This document shows, piece after piece, positions 38,282-42,140 of a stretch of DNA of 42,140 nucleotides. The stretch spans positions 1 through 42,140 of the forward strand of contig NSIG01000042.1 of NCBI GenBank assembly GCA_002737275.1, given 5' to 3'. Made by a program: the position numbers and the translations under genes. Origin of the DNA: Opitutia bacterium (GTDB taxonomy: Bacteria > Verrucomicrobiota > Verrucomicrobiia > Opitutales > Opitutaceae). Every line of letters begins with the position of its first letter. The stretch's first letter is position 1. A model generated the notes under the pieces. That model was given only the letters and a program-made list of their open reading frames with translations. It was not told where the DNA came from and ran no database searches.

Positions 38282-38310
38282 AAAAAAAACCGACGCTTGG
38301 GGGCGTCGGC
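38282..38310 (-). terminator. Rho-independent terminator for the minus-strand coiled-coil gene
   Basis: Minus strand: GCCGACGCCCCCAAGCGTCGG followed by TTTTTTTT. Confidence 0.85.
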
Positions 38311-38334
38311 TGAGTTTTTGACCAGCAGGCCAGA

Positions 38335-39147
<813 letters not shown>

Positions 39148-39266
39148 AGGATAGGGGGTTAAATGTTTCGAGGCGGAGATTAGTAACGGCGGAGGCGGGA
39201 ATGCAACGTCGACGTAGAGCGAGGTTTTGCGGTTGTTTTTGGAATCATGCGACGCAGGTTGGCGGC

Positions 39267-39593
39267 ATGAGTTTGAATCGGTTTGAGCAGCGGATCTTCG
39301 ACTATTGGCAAGGTCATCGCGACGAACGACAGTTTTGGCAGGAGAAGGTTCGTGGAATCGTGAAATCGCTCAACGACGACCATGCGGCGGCGACGCGGTT
39401 GGACGGGGAATTTTGGCGTTATTACGTTGAGCGGAGCGGGGTGGTGCCGGTGTTTAAGGAGGCGGCCCGCCACGAAGGTATGAAACGCACCAGTATGAAG
39501 AATTTGGCGGAATTGGTGATCCGGCTGTGGATGGAACCCCGGCCGAAGAAGAAAAAGCCGGACGCCGGCCTGGAAATGTTGCCGGGATTTTAA
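39267..39593 (+). CDS. Hypothetical protein, 108 aa
   Basis: MSLNRFEQRIFDYWQGHRDERQFWQEKVRGIVKSLNDDHAAATRLDGEFWRYYVERSG... Confidence 0.7.
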   Translation: MSLNRFEQRIFDYWQGHRDERQFWQEKVRGIVKSLNDDHAAATRLDGEFWRYYVERSGVVPVFKEAARHEGMKRTSMKNLAELVIRLWMEPRPKKKKPDAGLEMLPGF

Positions 39594-39653
39594 TGCGGAA
39601 AATGCCGCTGTCCCTGTCCTGAGATTTGCTCCAACTTCATCGACGTTGTCCAA

Positions 39654-40334
39654 ATGATCGCTTCCGACTTTTTTTCTCTGCCCCAGTCGCTCGCAGCTTT
39701 TGCGGCGCATTTTCCGGGGGACGTGGCGCCGTGGGAATGGCTCAAGCGCATCGGGCCGGCGCTCGCGGCGCATAAGTTTGAGGGGGCTTTGCCGGCGCGG
39801 CCGGCGGGCGTGCACATTGAAGGATTCGTTTTCATTCACCCGACTGTAACGTTGCCGCCGTATGCGACGATCATCGGACCGGCGTGGATCGGCAAGGGGA
39901 CGGAGATCCGGCCGGGAGCGTTTATCCGGGGCAACGTCATCGTGGGGGCGAATTGCGTGCTGGGGAACGCGTGCGAGTTTAAAAACTGCTTGTTGATGGA
40001 TGGCGCGCAGGTGCCGCATTTCAGCTACGTGGGCGACTCGATTTTGGGTAACGGCGCGCACTTCGGCGCGGGGGTAATTTGCTCCAACCTACGGCTTGAT
40101 CAGAAATTTATCACCGTGCGCACGCCCGAGACGGTGCACGAAACCGGGTTGAGAAAATTTGGCGCGATTGTGGGCGACCGGGCCGAGGTAGGCTGCAACG
40201 CGGTGCTCAATCCCGGAACGGTGCTCGGACCGCGGGCGCTGGTGATGCCGACGGTGGCGTTTTCGGGTTACCTGCCGGCGGCGACGATTGCGAAGTCACG
40301 GGGCGGCGTGACGCTGTTGCCGCGCCGGGATTGA
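39654..40334 (+). CDS. Left-handed beta-helix acyltransferase-like protein (GlmU C-terminal-like)
   Basis: VFIHPTVTLPPYATIIGPAWIGKGTEIRPGAFIRGNVIVGANCVLGNACEFKNCLLMDGAQVPHFSYVGDSILGNGAHFGAGVICSNLR hexapeptide repeats. Confidence 0.88.
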   Translation: MIASDFFSLPQSLAAFAAHFPGDVAPWEWLKRIGPALAAHKFEGALPARPAGVHIEGFVFIHPTVTLPPYATIIGPAWIGKGTEIRPGAFIRGNVIVGANCVLGNACEFKNCLLMDGAQVPHFSYVGDSILGNGAHFGAGVICSNLRLDQKFITVRTPETVHETGLRKFGAIVGDRAEVGCNAVLNPGTVLGPRALVMPTVAFSGYLPAATIAKSRGGVTLLPRRD

Positions 40335-40370
40335 CGCCGCGGCGAGACGTCCGCGAAGCTCCGATTTTCC

Positions 40371-41336
40371 ATGCGCACACTCACCGGCATCACGCCCTCC
40401 GGCACGCTCCACATCGGCAATTATTTCGGCGCGATGCGGCCGGCGATCGAGGCGCAATCGCGGGGCGATTGTTTCTATTTTATCGCGGACTACCACTCGA
40501 TGACGACGGTGACGGATGCGGCGGAGCGGCGGAAAAACACGCAGGGAATCGCGCTCGACTGGCTGGCGTGCGGGCTTGATCCGAAGACGAGTGTTTTCTG
40601 GCGGCAAAGTGATGTGCCCGAAGGGTGCGAACTCATGTGGATGCTCGGCTCGCTCGCGCCGATGGGCCTGATGGAGCGGGCGCACAGTTTTAAGGATAAG
40701 ACGGCCAAAGGAATTTCGCCGAACTTTGGGCTGTTTGCGTATCCGGTGCTGATGGCGGCCGATATCTTGCTCTACGACACGCACCGCGTGCCGGTCGGCC
40801 GCGACCAGAAGCAGCACGTCGAGATGACGCGCGACATGGCGATCAAGTTCAACGAGGCCTACGGCGAGACGCTGGTGGTGCCGGAGTCGGAGATCCGTGA
40901 CGAAGTCGCGGTGATTCCCGGGCTTGATGGGCAGAAAATGTCGAAAAGCTACGGTAACACGATCGAGATTTTCGGCGACGAGAAGGCGCTGCGAAAAAAG
41001 ATCATGGGCATCGTGATGGACTCGCGCACGCCGGCGGAGCCCAAGCCGGATGCGGACAAAAATCTGGCGATCCAGCTGCTGAAGTTTTTTGCGCCGGCGG
41101 AGGTGGCGACGGATTTCGAAAATCGGTTGCGGGCGGGCGGGCTGGGTTACGGTGATTTGAAGAAGGCGCTGTTTGAGCACTACTGGAATTTCTTCGCGGC
41201 GGCGCGGGCGCGACGGGCGGAACTCGCGGCGAACCCGGATCACGTGGAGGAGGTGCTGCGCGAAGGCGCGCAACGGGCGAGGGCGGTGGCGGAGCAGGTA
41301 ATCGATCGGGCGCGCAAGGCGTGTGGCCTGCGCTGA
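40371..41336 (+). CDS. trpS: Tryptophan--tRNA ligase
   Basis: TGITPSGTLHIGNYFGAMRP (HIGH-type), FYFIADYHSMT, PVLMAADILLYDTHRVPVGRDQKQHVEMTRDMA, DGQKMSKSYGNTI (KMSKS). Confidence 0.96.
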   Translation: MRTLTGITPSGTLHIGNYFGAMRPAIEAQSRGDCFYFIADYHSMTTVTDAAERRKNTQGIALDWLACGLDPKTSVFWRQSDVPEGCELMWMLGSLAPMGLMERAHSFKDKTAKGISPNFGLFAYPVLMAADILLYDTHRVPVGRDQKQHVEMTRDMAIKFNEAYGETLVVPESEIRDEVAVIPGLDGQKMSKSYGNTIEIFGDEKALRKKIMGIVMDSRTPAEPKPDADKNLAIQLLKFFAPAEVATDFENRLRAGGLGYGDLKKALFEHYWNFFAAARARRAELAANPDHVEEVLREGAQRARAVAEQVIDRARKACGLR

Positions 41337-41519
41337 GCCCGATTTGAGGGCCAAGTGGATAATTCGGCTAGATTGCTTCGTCGCTGAGTTTCTCGCAACG
41401 ACAGTCGGCTTATCGAGGGACGTTGGGGTAAGCTGCGTTCAAGCTGAGTCGGATGACGAAGCTTGGTAGGAACAATTGGCGGGTGATGGATTGGCTGGGC
41501 GGGCGTGCGCGCGGGGCGT

Positions 41520-41547
41520 GGAGGGCGAGTCGGAGACTCTGCCCTAC
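41520..41547. repeat. REP-like palindrome, copy C
   Basis: GGAGGGCGAGTCGGAGACTCTGCCCTAC; GAGTC/GACTC stem versus GGGTC/GACCC in copies A and B. Confidence 0.7.
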
Positions 41548-41554
41548 GTAGGAC

Positions 41555-42139
41555 TCAGGGTAATTCGTAGATTTCGATCAGGGCGACACCAGTGGTGTCG
41601 TTTACGCCGCTGACTTGGGCGGTGTAGTTGCCGGGGGCGACCGTGACGATGAGCGCGGCGTCGCGGCTCGCGGGATTGGGCAAGGCGAAGGCACCGGTGC
41701 GGGCGAAGGCGGCGACGAACTCGGCGGTGCCGGTGGCGGTGGTGTTGGCGGCCCAGTTGTCGTTGGCGTGGAGGAGCGTGGTATCGCGGAAAACTTCGAG
41801 TTTCGGATCGGCGAGGGTGTTGGGCACGCCGAACTGGGTGAGGCCGGGGCCGATGCCGCGGATGAGAACGGTGCGCGGGACGTTGCCCGAGAGCGTGAAA
41901 CCGGCGATGAGCAGATCGGCCCCGGTGCCGACTTGGGCGCGGGCGGAGAGGTTGAGGAGGCGGGCGGGCGCGGCGGGAGAATCGAGGTCGTAGACTTCGG
42001 CGAGCGCGACTCCGCTCGCCGTGCCGGGCGGGGAGACGTTGGCGGTGTAGTTGCCGGCGAGAAAAGTCTGGGTGAGGGCCGCGTCTCGACCGGCGGGATC
42101 GAGGGGGAAGGCGCCGACGGACGGGAATAGGGCGGCCAA
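41555..42139 (-). CDS. C-terminal part of a repeat-containing secreted/surface protein (5' end outside window)
   Basis: Repeated units GAF.L....RDAAL......GNYTA.VS......GVAL.E.Y.L and SARAQVGTGADLLIAGFTLSGNVPRTVLIRGIGPGLTQFGVPNTLADPKLEVF. Confidence 0.8.
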   Translation of the reverse strand: MAALFPSVGAFPLDPAGRDAALTQTFLAGNYTANVSPPGTASGVALAEVYDLDSPAAPARLLNLSARAQVGTGADLLIAGFTLSGNVPRTVLIRGIGPGLTQFGVPNTLADPKLEVFRDTTLLHANDNWAANTTATGTAEFVAAFARTGAFALPNPASRDAALIVTVAPGNYTAQVSGVNDTTGVALIEIYELP

Positions 42140-42140
42140 C

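Noticed and set aside
40296-41354. 352-aa minus-strand ORF
   Set aside because: Arg/His/Pro-rich antisense shadow of trpS.

Overview
The window is 42 kb of high-GC chromosomal DNA, probably from a Verrucomicrobia/Opitutaceae-like bacterium. That placement is an inference from gene content and from the surface-protein repeat at the right edge. It is densely packed with mostly housekeeping genes: aspS (partial), glnB, dxs, xseB, argA, proS, clpS, moeB, ruvX, truA, comF, accD, folC, purA-like, glyA, purD and trpS. I saw no CRISPR array, prophage, IS element, rRNA or tRNA. The items most worth a second look are: (1) an apparent 6S RNA directly upstream of a compact family-B DNA polymerase; (2) a PRMT-like protein with an intact double-E loop and a THW-like motif; (3) an AccD that has lost all four zinc-ribbon cysteines; (4) a strongly diverged PurA-like synthetase with altered signature motifs; (5) a 635-aa protein joining a large unknown N-terminal region to a LOG/SLOG-type Rossmann domain; (6) a family of intergenic palindromes that occupies most convergent gene junctions, with possible stem covariation, plus a 95-bp element bounded by 10-bp inverted repeats; (7) a sigma-54-type promoter upstream of glnB; (8) an H-NS-like coiled-coil / basic linker / HTH protein. 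All homology calls come from motif recognition by eye, with no database search.
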